Below, piece by piece: positions 23,800-35,811 of a stretch of 64,000 bases of DNA. Position 1 is the stretch's first letter, and every line of letters begins with the position of its first letter. The notes below the pieces were generated by a model. The model saw nothing but the letters and a program-made list of their open reading frames with translations. It had not been told where the DNA came from and did not search any database. The stretch spans positions 227,504,611 to 227,568,610 of the forward strand of contig NC_056740.1 of assembly GCF_019279795.1 (NCBI RefSeq). The letters run 5' to 3'. Source of the stretch: Protopterus annectens (taxonomy: Eukaryota > Chordata > Ceratodontiformes > Protopteridae). Made by a program: the position numbers and the translations under genes.

Positions 23800-26700
23800 T
23801 AAGTGGGTTGATGACCCAGCCAATTCCAACCTACTCCAGGGACCCATGCTAACAGTGTGAGGGGCGTATGTGCCCTTACTGGCTAGTGTGTGCCTACATA
23901 AAGCCCAGCAGCGCTGGTCAATAAGCTACTGGCCAGCCGGTGTCCAGTTGCCCAGCCTGGGTTACTTGGGATAGCTCTGTTGAAATAAAGCTGGAGATAA
24001 AACCAATCAACGTGCCAAACATGAACTCAGAATTGCTACATTAAATGTAGGTTCAGTGACAGGATGGAGCTTGGAAGTAGATGACATGTTGGTACAGGTA
24101 CAGAGAAGGCTGAAATCCTATGTATCCAAGAGACAAGATGGAAGAGCAGTGCAACAAAGCCACTTGGCTTGAGATCCAGAGTCTACTACTTACGATGAGG
24201 ACAGGCTAGAAATGGTGTGGGAATTGTGGTGAGGGAAAGACTTCAGAAATCAGTGAGGGATGACAAACTCATGGCAATCAGACTCCAGCCTAATGATATA
24301 ACAGTATTCATAATCTCAGCCTATGCCTCACCCATGGGTTGTGATAGCGAAGAGAAGAGACCATTCAGACAACAGCTGCAGGCCCTCATAGGCAAAGCAG
24401 GACAACATGAATTGGTTGATAATGTGTGACTTGAATGCCCATATCAAGACAGACAGAACATGATATGAGAACTGCCTGGGTCCACATGGGTGGGGTAAAA
24501 GGAATAAAGAAGGAGAATCCATTCTAGACTTCTGTCTTGTAAATGGCTTAATAGTAGCTGACACATTGTTCAGAAAGACAAACTGTCACAAAAACACATA
24601 AATGAGTGGCCAACATGCAAGTCAGGTTAACTTCCTCCTAGTAAGGAAAGGGCACTATGGTAAAATCAGTGATTGCAAAGTCATCCCCAGTGAAACAGTC
24701 AGCCCACAGTATAAACCACTGGTTGCCACAATCAGATGCAAGCAGTGGTTAGAGAAGGCTCTATGGTTAACAGAGATCAGGCTGAAGACGTGGAAGTTGA
24801 CTGAAGAGAAAGTACAACTGTTCAAGGAATTATTCAGGGCTCTATTACCATAAGAAAAGGAGGAAAAAGGTGGAGATGAAGAAGAATGGCAGTGCCTCAA
24901 ACAGCATGTGCAATGACTACAGAACAGATATGTGGCCAAGCCAGGTATGGAAATAAAGTACATAAGGACAGCTGGTGGTGGAATGCAGACGTCTAGGAAG
25001 TCATCAAAAGAAAGAAGGAGTGCAGGAAAAAGTGGGAGATAGAAAAGATGGACCAGGCTAGGAAGGAATACTAGTTGGTTAACCAAGAGGCTAAGAAAGC
25101 AGTTGTACTAGCAAAGAACAGGACATCAGAGGCAGTCTACCAGGTTCTGGAAAGTGATCCAGTAGGTGGCACAAAGAAACTATATCAGGTTGCAAGGCAA
25201 AGACAGAAAGATAAAGAAGACAGAAACACTTCATAAAAGATGCCAGCCACAACCTGCTCACCAGTCAACAGGAATCAAAGGCAGATAGGAGTACTTCCAG
25301 CAACTTCTGAATAATAAAAAAAAACACAGTAGCTGTACTGCTCCAGACACAGCCTACAGTGTGAGAAGAAAAGGAGCCCACCCTAGAAGATTTAAGAACA
25401 GCACTAAGAAAACAAAGTCAGGGAAAGCAGCAGGCTCAGATGAGGTCACAGCAGATATGACAAAGATGCTGGGTAAAATAGGGGAGAAATGGCTCTTGAG
25501 GGTACTCATAGCAGTGTGGATAAAAAGGTATGTAAGTTCTGGAGAGGGTGACTGATAAACAGATATGCAGATTAGTACAAAATAAGATGAGAGATGAGCA
25601 GTTCTGATTCATATCAGGAGGCAGCACAACTGATTCAATGTTTGTAGTGAGACGGATAGTTGAGAAGAAGCTAAAGATGAAGAAAGAGTCCAACCGGGTA
25701 TTCCTAGACTTGAAAACATATGAAAAGGTCCCAAGAAAGCTGACTTGGGCAGTCCTGAAGTGGTTCACAGTCTGAGAAGCTCTGGTAGAATTAATGCAGG
25801 CTTTGTGCAAAGATCCAATGACTCAAGTACGAACAGTGTTTGGTCTTACAGAGAGAGTCTCAGTGAGAGTGGATGTGCATCAGGGCTTAGCTCTGAGCCC
25901 ACTGAGGTTTATACAGGTCATGGATTATATTAGCAAACAGGTCAGAGGGGACAGATCAACAAAGTTGCTGTATGCAGATGATGTGGCATTACAGGGAGAC
26001 TCTGAGCAAAAACTTCAGCAAAGGATAGGGGAATGGAATGCAAAACCGAAGGCACATGGGATAAAACTAAATACAGGTAATCTTGGTGGTAATGCAGCAA
26101 ACTGGCGAAATCAGAAGAAACTGAGGATTGAGATAGAAGGGAACATAGTGGAACAGGTTAACAGCTTCAAGAATGTGGGAGGGGTGGCTGAGGAGAAGAG
26201 TAGTCTGAATGAAGAGGTCAAAGCTAGAATCAGAAGTGCTGCAGCCAGCTGACAGAGAGTCTCAGATGTAGTATATGAGAGAAGAATGCCAAAGAAGCTG
26301 AAAATGAAGTGCACAAAGCAGTGGTGTGATAAGAACTACTATATGGTACTGAAACCTGGGCAGTAAAGGCAGAGCTGATGAAGCTTGAGGTGATGGAAAT
26401 GAAGTGCCTGAGAAGGGTGGTAGGATGCACCCTGTGGGACAGATGAAGGAACAAGGACATAACAGCAAAAGCCAAAGTAGCGCCATTTGCAGAAATGATT
26501 AAAGAGAACAGATTACAGTGGTGTGGACATGTACAGAAAAGCAGAAGACAATCTGGTGAAGAAGATTTGGGACAGACAGAAAGTCAAAGAAGGCAGGAGT
26601 GTGGCACTGAATTGAGAGAGATGGTGACAGTTAACGTGACAACCCGAACTCATGTAGAAAACTGAAAAATAAAATGGGATTTATGATAATGATAATATAA
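23800..26700 (+). mobile_element. RTE-clade LINE, dead
   Basis: About 2.9 kb on the plus strand. It has a GC-richer 5' stretch (23800-24025), a single long but broken frame encoding endonuclease and reverse transcriptase (24027-26660), almost no 3' UTR, and a (GATAAT)-like tail at 26683-26698. One fused EN-RT frame with a very short 3' UTR ending in a short tandem tail is typical of RTE elements. The 5' end is an estimate. Confidence 0.83.
24027..26660 (+). pseudogene. RTE endonuclease-reverse transcriptase, broken
   Basis: The apurinic-type endonuclease starts 'RIATLNVGSVTG' (about 24028), then 'CIQETRWK' in shifted frame (about 24120-24145), 'RNGVGIVVRERL' (about 24209-24245) and 'CDLNAHIKTDRT' (about 24428). 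The RT has 'SGKAAGSDEVTADM' (25418-25458), 'GSTTDSMFVVRRIV' (about 25620-25660) and 'HQGLALSPLRF' (about 25878-25912). The catalytic 'LLYADDVAL' is near 25967-25993. The block with the first catalytic Asp reads 'FLDLKTYEKVPR', where the second acidic position of K-A-F-D is altered. Stops near 24427, 24600, 24853, 25555 and after 26252 kill it. Confidence 0.83.
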
Positions 26701-28109
26701 ACTATGTAGCTAAGGCTACTGCAGCAGTGATCATCTGACCATCAACTGTTATGATAAGTTTAAACAACTGTACTTTCTTCTTCTCACTGTATCATAAAAG
26801 TTCTTAAAACACATAAAACTAAATGGAAGTCATGAGAATAATCACATGATGTAGTAGTCTGTTTCTATCACTGAGGTATTTTCTCCCTGAAATACATTGG
26901 GACATCATGTTCCATTTCCCCTTAGTCAGTAGTTTCTGCTTTCCATATCAAATGTTGGAGGTATTCATTTATGTTTCAGTTTGGACCTCTTTTGTTAAGT
27001 CTTTTGATCTTTTACCCAGTCATTGACTGGGCTTACTTTGTGACAGCTTTGTGTGAGCCCCCCTTGTTGCTTCCTTTGTAGTTGGTGGCTTAATTTCACT
27101 TTACCCTATTCTGGTACCATTGATCTTGCTGTGTGATTAATCACTTTGTATTGCCAGTTGTTTGGCAAAAGTCATCATCAGCTTTACAGTCAACTCAATA
27201 GGTGATTGTCACTTTCTGTCCTTTGCTTGTTTCCTTTCACACTCAAGAGAATATGAGACTTATCCTGTCATTTTCCTCAAATTTAGTAGCTTCTGCCACC
27301 TCTTAAATAGCATTGACAAACAGTAGCAGAACAACATTACAGACAGTTTCATAAGTATTACAACCAATCCTTTTTTCACAGGACAGTCCTGATTTTAGGA
27401 GGTTTGTAATTGGGGAGGCATAAAAATGGCGAATGTCCCGAAATTCTAATATCTTTCCTGAAAACAGGCCATTTGTCTACTAGGACTAATCTGGTCAAGC
27501 AAGTGCAAATAAATGAATAATAAAATATATTTACAAATATCATTTGCTGCTCTGTATCACTTTGACTGTGGGAATGCACTTTTAAAAACAAAAGATGGCT
27601 ATGGAGTAGTAAGATAAAGCAACATTTTGATTAAATGACTAGCATTGTTATATGATACCCAGCAGTAATTGATAATATCCAAATGAAATTATTTTAGATA
27701 TTTACAAATATATTTTGGTATACCAGCTTTATTTTTATTGTTTAACATCATGATGTGTAGGTTGCTGTGATTGAGAGAAATAATACAGCATCAGGTTAAA
27801 TCAGAATGAAGTAATACTACTTCCATATGCAAAGTCATACTGTATAAGATTAATTAATACAAACTCCAGGTGCTGTTCTGAGCATTTTACAATTAATTAG
27901 ATGTATTTACCAACTGGCTGTTTTACTGAGTGCATTTTCTGATGAAGTTCCATGGAGTTCATTAAAGAGGACAAAAGCACTAAAATACATCTCAGTGGTC
28001 TCTGTCTAGTTTGAGCAGTGCTTTAGAGCCTATCAACCAAGATCAGTTTTAGTTTGTATTTTTGTCTTGGTTTGCTTAGGTGTGTTGTTTCTGTCATAGA
28101 TGTGTATAT

Positions 28110-28110
<1 letters not shown>
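26701..28110. other. No recognised feature
   Basis: AT-rich DNA with no recognisable coding, terminal repeats or tandem structure apart from the microsatellite that begins near 28110. Confidence 0.5.
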
Positions 28111-28338
<228 letters not shown>

Positions 28339-28342
<4 letters not shown>

Positions 28343-29969
28343 ATGGATGCCAGCCAAAGTAGCTTAAAGATGAATAAATACATTTTACTTAAATAATAAA
28401 GAAAACAGTGCAAAGACAAATTAAAATATGCAAAGGATGACACATACAAGGAAATAACAGTCATTAAAAACAGAAAATATATTTACAGAAAAATCTAAGT
28501 TCCAGATATCTAAATTGCATGGTGATATCTTACTGTAGAAATACTGTTCTTACCTGTCAGAGGTTATATAAATGAATAACTAGTACTCACAGGTAGGCCC
28601 ACCACAAACAAGACAGCAAATTCTCATAATATAACATAGCACTAACTTACATACAATACTTTTTCCCCATCCTCCAGTAGTCATTCCATAGTATCATCTT
28701 CCTGTTTCTATCTACAGAAATAAGTAGGTAAACCAGTTTTTTTCTTTTGTCATAGAAAAGTTTCTCAGGAACAGAAGCTTAATCACATCAGTCCTGCAGC
28801 AATAGAAATTACTAATACATATCTAAGACTGCATCCTTTCCTTGGCTCCACCATTGTATGGCTTAGTGATATGTAGTCATTAAGTCCAGTAACAATTACA
28901 TCTCAAGAAACAGTTCTTGTTCTTCCATTTTTTGTTACAGACAGAAGAGAATCCAGCAAGTCTGCAAATCCAACACAGTTCAAAAGGCATTCCTTTTTTG
29001 TTTTATTTACAATGACAAAAAGTGAAACATTTCTAAGCCATTACAACATGCACACTGATTGCAGATGAACATGAGAAAAGAAAGAAAGCATGCATTCTTT
29101 TTTTTAATCAATTTCCCTTAACCTGGCATTTTCTCTGGTATTACAGAGTGTACCAATGGCAGTACAGTTCTAGATGGTATTCTGTCATGGTAGAATTAAT
29201 ATAGATGGGAGTGGGAAACTGTTTTAGCAGAATTAAATTGAAACATTTTACTTTCTCCTTTATAACTGTAACAAAGGAACATATAACATTCTAAAATGAT
29301 AACTGAGAAGCAATATACAACATTTTTTCTGGTGAAACCAATGAAAGATTAGACATATATTGTTTGTGGGGAAGAGAATGGGGATGATTTTTCTTTCAGC
29401 TTCTCTGGCAAGGCAAGCCTTTGCATTAATGTGAATGGTGAATTGCTTTTATCAGCAGCATATTATTCTGATGCTGTATGCACTTGCACATGACTTTGCT
29501 TTGATGTCAGTATATGGGTTTCACCTGATGTCCCCCCTCTGTAGAAACATTTGTGTGACTAAAGAAATGTGTTGTGTTGTGCCTGTATCAAATTTGGCAT
29601 AAAATGAAAACTTCTCTTTTGTAACTACTTTATCAATCCTTTCTTGGTATTTATGGAATTGATTGTTAAGGGATATCATTTTTCCATGCAAGTATTAGAT
29701 TTTCAGTAATATCAAGAAGAAAACTATGAGAGACTCTGTAAACTGTAATTATACATGTACATACATATGTTTCAATGGAATTTATTAGACGGTGATGATG
29801 GTAGTTTGTATTTAATAAAACCAAATGGTATGAAATCTATATAAATTATTGTATTTAATAGACATGCTGCTGTACATCTGCTGAGAGGACATATAATCAG
29901 ACTGTTTGCATTACTGCCACTTTTGAATAGTTCAGGAATGTTTTGAGCTCTGCAAAACAGATGTAACAA
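28339..29969. other. No recognised feature
   Basis: No protein, RNA or mobile-element signature seen. Base composition is AT-rich and even. Confidence 0.5.
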
Positions 29970-30716
29970 TAGGTTCATAGGCATATGCAAAGCTAATGAA
30001 TTTCATGTCCTTTATAAGCCTAGCTATGTATCCCAAAAGTGTCCCACAAGTTATTTTGAGCCTCAGAGGTTATTTTAAGGGGTGTATGTAAGCTAAGGTA
30101 TGATTTACAGACTGCCTCTGTCCATAAGAGTCAAAGGTGCTAGACCTGGGTTGAATTTCTGATTTCCCATCCTCTGGTTCAGGTTATGATTAAATATGTT
30201 TAATAATGAACTCTGATTCACATGAGAAGCCTGTTCCAGTGGAGGGGAATTTTCTGAGACACACTACTTTCCCTCCAACATGTTATATTTATTTTGCAAA
30301 TAAAATTCCCTTGTGCAAAAGTATGATCATTGCAGTCTTTGCAGTCCTCCTTTTACATAGTACAAAGCCTGTCCGGAGGCTGTGGTTAAATAGTAACTCC
30401 AGAGGTCCAGATATGTCATGTTTCAGGCCACTTAAAAGGTATCCTTAAAGTCAAAGTCAAAGTAAATTCTAATGTCATTTAGCCTACACAAGTGCAGTCT
30501 AAACGAGATTGTATGCATCAGACTCGCTATATCCTGGGGTATCATTTGGGCCCATTGATGCTGTGTTCTTAGCCTTAAAGAATGCTTTTAGGACCTGCTC
30601 CCTAGTGACACTTAGGGGTTGTATATGATGGTATTTTATAGGATGCAACTAGTAGAAAGTGGGATAAAACTAGATCTGAGTTTATCAGCCAAAAGATTGG
30701 CTGTATCCTCTAACAC
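29970..30716 (-). mobile_element. Old CR1 LINE (CR1-D), 3' part
   Basis: Minus-strand CR1, the continuation of the fragment at 48629-49930. Reading from 30716 leftward: 'DTANLLADKL' and 'KAKNTASMGPNDTPG' (RT start), then 'NHSLRTGFV' and 'HKG', then a jump to the C-terminal 'LHWNR' region, a 3' UTR and a ggttcatagg tail at 29970. The RT catalytic core is deleted. The first readable residues pick up exactly where the 48.6 kb fragment stops (its last are 'NGTTYTVLE'). The octamer TCTAACAC is found at both break points (30709-30716 and 48629-48636). Confidence 0.8.
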
Positions 30717-31002
30717 TTATTTAATTTCTCCAAATCTTTTGGGTTTCTAATACCATGATGGGAATGGACCCCATTCCTAATTCAAAGTATGATTAAAGCA
30801 CATGAAATTAGTATTGTTTCAGTCTTTGATATCATCCAGAAGTGCTCTTCACAGCACCCACAATGTGCCCAGTAATGACTCCTTCTGCAATTTGTACAGA
30901 GTTACATGTATCGGTAACATATCTAAATACGATTGTAGATTCTTATTTATATTTATTTATATTAATTGAATTCTTTTGACTGCTGTTTTAGCTACTTTTC
31001 TG
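30717..31002 (-). mobile_element. Probable 3' end of the RLE LINE
   Basis: This stretch lies between the break in the old CR1 (30716) and the (TA)n plus CR1-A boundary. By the nesting logic it should be the 3' terminal part of the restriction-like-endonuclease LINE whose coding region stops at 38787. On the minus strand it ends '..gagaaattaaataa' just before the duplicated octamer. A short frame near 30957-31000 ends 'KVAKTAVKRIQLI', only loosely like the end of such proteins. This is inference from position. Confidence 0.45.

Positions 31003-31075
<73 letters not shown>
31003..31075. repeat. (TA)n microsatellite
   Basis: Pure TA tract at the 5' edge of the plus-strand CR1. A poly-C run of about 13 follows at 31149-31161 inside the CR1 5' UTR. 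Confidence 0.97.
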
Positions 31076-31080
<5 letters not shown>

Positions 31081-31591
31081 CCTTTCCTGTAACTAGTGTA
31101 GTCCAGATTCAGATTTGCTGTATCCAGGACTGTATGCAAGCTTCTGAGCCCCCCCCCCCCAGGTGTTCTGTGTTTGAGGGGAAGCCTTATAGCTTATCAG
31201 TGGGAGTGGTAAGCACTAGGTAACCAAGCTACCACATAAGGAGTGGTTCTGGCCAAGAAATTGTAGCTATTGGCCATTTGGGCAGTTTTTCCATCTCTCT
31301 CAACTTTCTGATTTAAAAGCCCACATTTGCACTTGTTTCCCCCCTTTCCTGTAACTAGTTTAGTCCAGATACAGATTTTTAGTTTTAGCACTTGAATTTG
31401 CTTATTCGTGATCAGCACTTGTTCAGAACTTGTAAGCACTAAATAACCTACTAATTACTACAGCACTCAACCTTCCTCATTACCTAGAGGAAAACAGTTT
31501 TGGTACTTACTTTCCTCACTTGCTTAGAGAAAAACAGCTCTAGTACTCACTTTCCTCACTTATCTAGAGGAAAATAGTTTTTTATTCAGGC

Positions 31592-32484
31592 ATGTCCAAG
31601 GGTCTGCTCCAGTGTTCTCTCCTGTCTATCTGATGAATCTGGGCATCTTGAGGCAATGTAGAAATTGCCTCATGTACACAGACAACCCTCTCCTCCTACC
31701 ACCCAACACTACAACCTGTGAGAGATGCACTTATCTAGCCAAACTGGAGGTAAAGCTCTCTCCAATCAAGACTGAACTTGACAGTGAAGAAGAGAAGGTA
31801 AACACTTGCACCACACCACACTCATCACATAGTCTCACTAAATCTACACCACCAAAATCCACACATAGAAACACAAAAACATTCGTGGAGGCTCTCAATA
31901 ATAATCTGCTCAAGCAACAGAGACCTCCAAAGCAGAAATGCAAGCAACCTCCACCCCCCAACACAACCCAAATGACACATAGCCCGCAGAATCAGTGTGC
32001 CACTCAACCACAGTCAATAAGGCAAAACAACGTACCCAACACACTAGTCATAGGTGACTCTATAGTCAGGCACACTGATATCCCACTCACCAGGCTAAAC
32101 AAGGACAAGGTTACTGTCAGCTGCCTGTCGGGTGCCAGGATCTGCCACATAACCCATGCACTCAGGTCACTCCACAACAAATACAAATATGACTCTGTCA
32201 TTGTCCATGTTGGTGTGAATGACCTGAGACGTACCTCCCTGGACTATATGAAAAGAGACATGGAAGAGCTCTCTGATCTTGTAGCACAGGCAGGTATGAC
32301 CCTAGCCCTGAGTAGCATTCTGCCATCACCCAGAATGATGCCGCTCTGGTGCCATTCTAAAGGGATCCAGTATCTGTCTGCCTGGGATGACATGGTTGAC
32401 AGACCAAGATGCTTTTCCAGAGATAGCCTGCACCTGTCAACCCTGGGATTCCGGATACTGGCTAAGGTTCTTGCCGCCCCATAG
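31592..32484 (+). pseudogene. CR1 ORF1 (copy A): zinc-finger-like plus SGNH esterase
   Basis: CR1 ORF1 proteins bind element RNA, and many carry an SGNH/GDSL-type esterase domain of uncertain role in retrotransposition. The likely start is the ATG at 31592 (the equivalent ATG opens ORF1 in copy C), but one base is missing near 31609. The open frame therefore runs from 31612 to 32484 (290 codons). Residues 16-39 of that frame have a CxxC-x16-CxxC pattern. Residues about 146-290 form the esterase: 'VIGDSIVRH' with the Ser nucleophile, 'VGVNDL', and 'RDSLHLSTLG' with the Asp/His pair, so all catalytic blocks are kept. A Lys/Pro/Thr-rich linker separates the two parts. It overlaps the start of the ORF2 frame. 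Confidence 0.87.
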
Positions 32485-34928
32485 TGCCTTTTTTAGGCAA
32501 AGTTCAAATGACAAATTCACCACAGTAACAGGAACAGGCAAGCAAAAATTGAGGGTGATGCTACTCAATGCTAGAAGTCTAAATCTCAAAATGCACTCAC
32601 TCGAGGCACTCCTTAAAATGGACAGCATCGATATCTGTGCAGTGACTGAGACCTGGTTCAAGGCTCCAGAGAGCACCCCTGCACTACCAGGCTATAACTC
32701 ATACCACACTTTTCGTCCATGTAACCTGGGCCGGAACACCAAAGGTGGAGGTGTGTCCATATTCATTAAGGATATCCACACCTCCAGGCTAGTTGCTCAG
32801 CATAATGTAGACGAGGTTATCCAAGTGCAACTAACTGTGGGCAAAACTACAATCCAAATTATAGCCTGCTACAGATCACCCACCATGCCGCAGGATTCCC
32901 ACTCCTCTTTTCTTGATGTACTGGAAAATATTAGGGTTCAAACAAACACCCTAATAATGGGCAATTTCAACTACCCTACCATTAACTGGGAAAACTACTC
33001 ATGTACCAACTCCTTCACTCAACGCTTTCTGGAATTCATAAACTCCAATGCCCTGGATCAACTTATCCACACCCACCAGGGGCAACAATATCCTAGATCT
33101 AGTCATTACCAACATGAGTGACTGGTGTTCCACATCTGAAGTCAACGCCTCATTGGTTCGATCTGACTATAAGATAATTACCCTAGATATCCACATCCTG
33201 CTCCCACCCCCCATTAGGGAAACCATGGTAAAAACTTTCTCCAAATACAACTTCATGCTTTTTAAGACAGAAGTGGTGAACTTCATGACACCCATGCAGA
33301 TGGACAATACAGTTACGACTACTGAATCCTACACAATTGAACTTTATAAGCACTTACATGAGTGCATGGATCGTGCTATCCCAAACAGAACCAAGACACT
33401 ATCCTCCAAAAAAAAAGAAGCCAATCTGGTGGTCCCCTGCCATAAACAAACTGTACAACAGAAGGAAGAAACTGTTGCAAAAGAGAGTAAAATCCCATGA
33501 GTGGAGGAGCTCCCTGGTCAGCCTCAGTAAGAAGCTGCGATCCCTGATAAAATCATCCAAAGCTAGTTACGAAAACAAAATCGCCACTGATTCTAAAGAC
33601 AACCACAAAGCATTCTATAGCTATGTCAAGAATCTCAATGGCAACACTCAGATCTGCTCTGAGTTACAGCACAATGGCACTAAATATACAGACCCAACTG
33701 ATATTGCCAACATCCTGGCAGATAGGTTCAGTGCTAACTTTACCCCCCTCTCACCCCCTAAAGATCCCATCTCTATACTGGAAGAATGCAATGTTCCTGT
33801 AATCATGGCTGCACAGGTAAAAACCTCACTCTCCAAAGCCAAGAACGCAGCATCCATGGGACCAGACAACATCCCAGGCTGTGTTCTGCATGAACTACAG
33901 AATGAAGTGGCACCCCACCTAAGTACCATGTTCAATGTTCAATCATAGCCTCACCTCAGGCTTTGTGCCTGCCAAATGGCGCACAGCAACGGTTATCTCA
34001 CTCCACAAGGGGGTAGCCATCACGGACCCTGGGAACTACTGCCCCATTAGCATGACGAGTCTGTTCTGCAAGGCCATAGAATGTATCATCATGGAACTTA
34101 TAAACAAAGACATTGGTAATCTCCAAACTCTGGACCCCACCCAGTTCAGGTTTGTAAAAGGCAGATCATGTCTCCTAAACCTGATAGACTTCTTTGAAGC
34201 AGTCACCAAATCCGTAGACAAGGGTAAGGTGGTTCACACAGCCTATCTAGATCTCGCCAAGGCTTTCGACACCATCCCCCACTCTGGAATTATAGATAAA
34301 CTCACTAAACTAGGTATAAATCCCTATGTCACAAGATGGGTTGCCAACTGGCTCACTGACAGAACCCACACTGTGAAAGTAGCAGACTCCAAATCCGACT
34401 TCAGACCAGTGACAAGCAGAGTACCACAGGGTTCAGTCCTGGGTCCTCTCCTGTTTGGTATCTACTTCTCTGAAGTACAGGCTAACACAGAAGGTCTTCG
34501 GCTGATGAAGTTCGCAGATGACTGCAAACTAGGAGCCATAATCGAAACTCCTAATGATGTGGACATCCTACAAAAGGGCCTCACTGAGACAGATGCCTGG
34601 TGTCAAAGCCATGGCCTTAAGCTCAATGCCAAAAGTGCATTGTCATCCCTTTGGTAAAACTCTCTACCCATGAACTACGACATAGGCGGTAGTATACTTA
34701 ACAGCGAAAGTGTGATAAGAGACCTTGGGACACAGGTGGACAGTAGTCTCTCCTTTGATAATCACATCGCCACAGTAGTCAGGAAATCCTTCTACGTGGC
34801 ACACCTCATCAAAAAAAGGTTTCTCATCCAGCAAAAAGAGGTCATTGTTCCCCTCCACTCATCACTCATTAAACCCATTATAGAGTACAATGCCCTTTTG
34901 GTATGTACCTCACAAGACATTTACAACA
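32387..34928 (+). pseudogene. CR1 ORF2 (copy A), endonuclease-RT, broken
   Basis: ORF2 encodes apurinic-type endonuclease, then reverse transcriptase. EN motifs seen: 'LLNARSLNLKMHSLEALL', 'AVTETWFKAPES', 'IACYRSPT'. The catalytic 'GDFN' reads GNFN here, and the terminal 'SDH' reads SDY. The frame breaks in a C-run near 33075, again near 33415 (extra A in an A-run), and at 33936 by a 7-bp duplication (tgttcaa). The RT keeps 'YLDLAKAFDTIPHS' (about 34246), 'SRVPQGSVLGPLLF' (about 34417) and 'KFADDCKLG' (about 34509). A shift at 34634 and the duplication junction at 34928 remove the C-terminus. Non-functional. Confidence 0.9.
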
Positions 34929-35811
34929 GGGTCTGCTCCAGTGTTCTCTCCTGTCTATCTGATGAATCTGGGCATCTTGAGGCAATGTAGAAATTGCCTC
35001 ATGTACACAGACAACCCTCTCCTCCTACCACCCAACACTACAACCTGTGAGAGATGCACTTATCTAGCCAAACTGGAGGTAAAGCTCTCTCCAATCAAGA
35101 CTGAACTTGACAGTGAAGAAGAGAAGGTAAACACTTGCACCACACCACACTCATCACATAGTCTCACTAAATCTACACCACCAAAATCCACACATAGAAA
35201 CACAAAACATTCGTGAGGCTCTCAATAATAATCTGCTCAAGCAACAGAGACCTCCAAAGCATAAATGCAAGCAACCTCCACCCCCCAACACAACCCAAAT
35301 GACACATAGCCCACAGACTCAGTGTACCACTCAACCACAGTCAATAAGGCAAAACAACGTACCCAACACACTAGTCATAGGTGACTCTATAGTCAGGCAC
35401 ACTGATGTCCCACTCACCAGGCTAAAGAAGGAGAAGGTTACTGTCAGCTGCCTGTCGGGTGCCAGGATCCGCCACATAACCCATGCACTCAGGTCACTCC
35501 ACAACAAGTACAAATATGACTCTGTCATTGTCCATGTTGGTGTGAATGACCTGAGATGCACCTCCCTGGACTATGTGAAAAGAGACATGGAAGAGCTCTC
35601 TGATCTTGTTTACCAGGCAGGTATGACCCTAGCCCTGAGTAGCATTCTGCCATTACCCAGAAAGATGCGCTTCTGGTGCCATTCTAAAGGGATCCAATAT
35701 CTGTCTTCCTGGAATGACATGGTCGACAGACCAAGATGCTTTGCCAGAGATAGCCTGCACCTGTCAACCCTGGGATTCCGGATACTGGCTAAGGTTCTTG
35801 CCGCCCCATAG
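34929..35811 (+). pseudogene. CR1 ORF1 (copy B), broken
   Basis: Same domain layout as copy A. Deletions near 35206-35216 (one A and one G fewer than copy A) shift the frame and split it into a zinc-finger-like part and an esterase part (35299-35811). The esterase keeps 'VIGDSIVRH', 'VGVNDLR' and 'RDSLHLSTLG'. There is no start codon of its own; the open frame at its 5' end actually begins in the remnant of copy A ORF2. Confidence 0.85.

Larger units (their letters stand above)
31076..34928 (+). mobile_element. CR1 LINE copy A (5' UTR, ORF1, most of ORF2)
   Basis: Plus-strand CR1 with about 515 bp of 5' UTR, ORF1 (31592-32484) and ORF2 to near its C-terminus. Coding stops abruptly at 34928 and is joined to a second copy that starts inside ORF1. 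Segments 31600-34928 and 34929-38253 are a head-to-tail duplication, nearly identical by eye. The 5' UTR holds an internal repeat: 'ctttcctgtaactagt' with its flank occurs at 31082 and again at 31345. Confidence 0.9.

Noticed and set aside
24655..25086. 143-codon minus-strand frame
   Set aside because: Antisense shadow of the RTE coding region; hydrophobic, low-complexity and without a recognised family.
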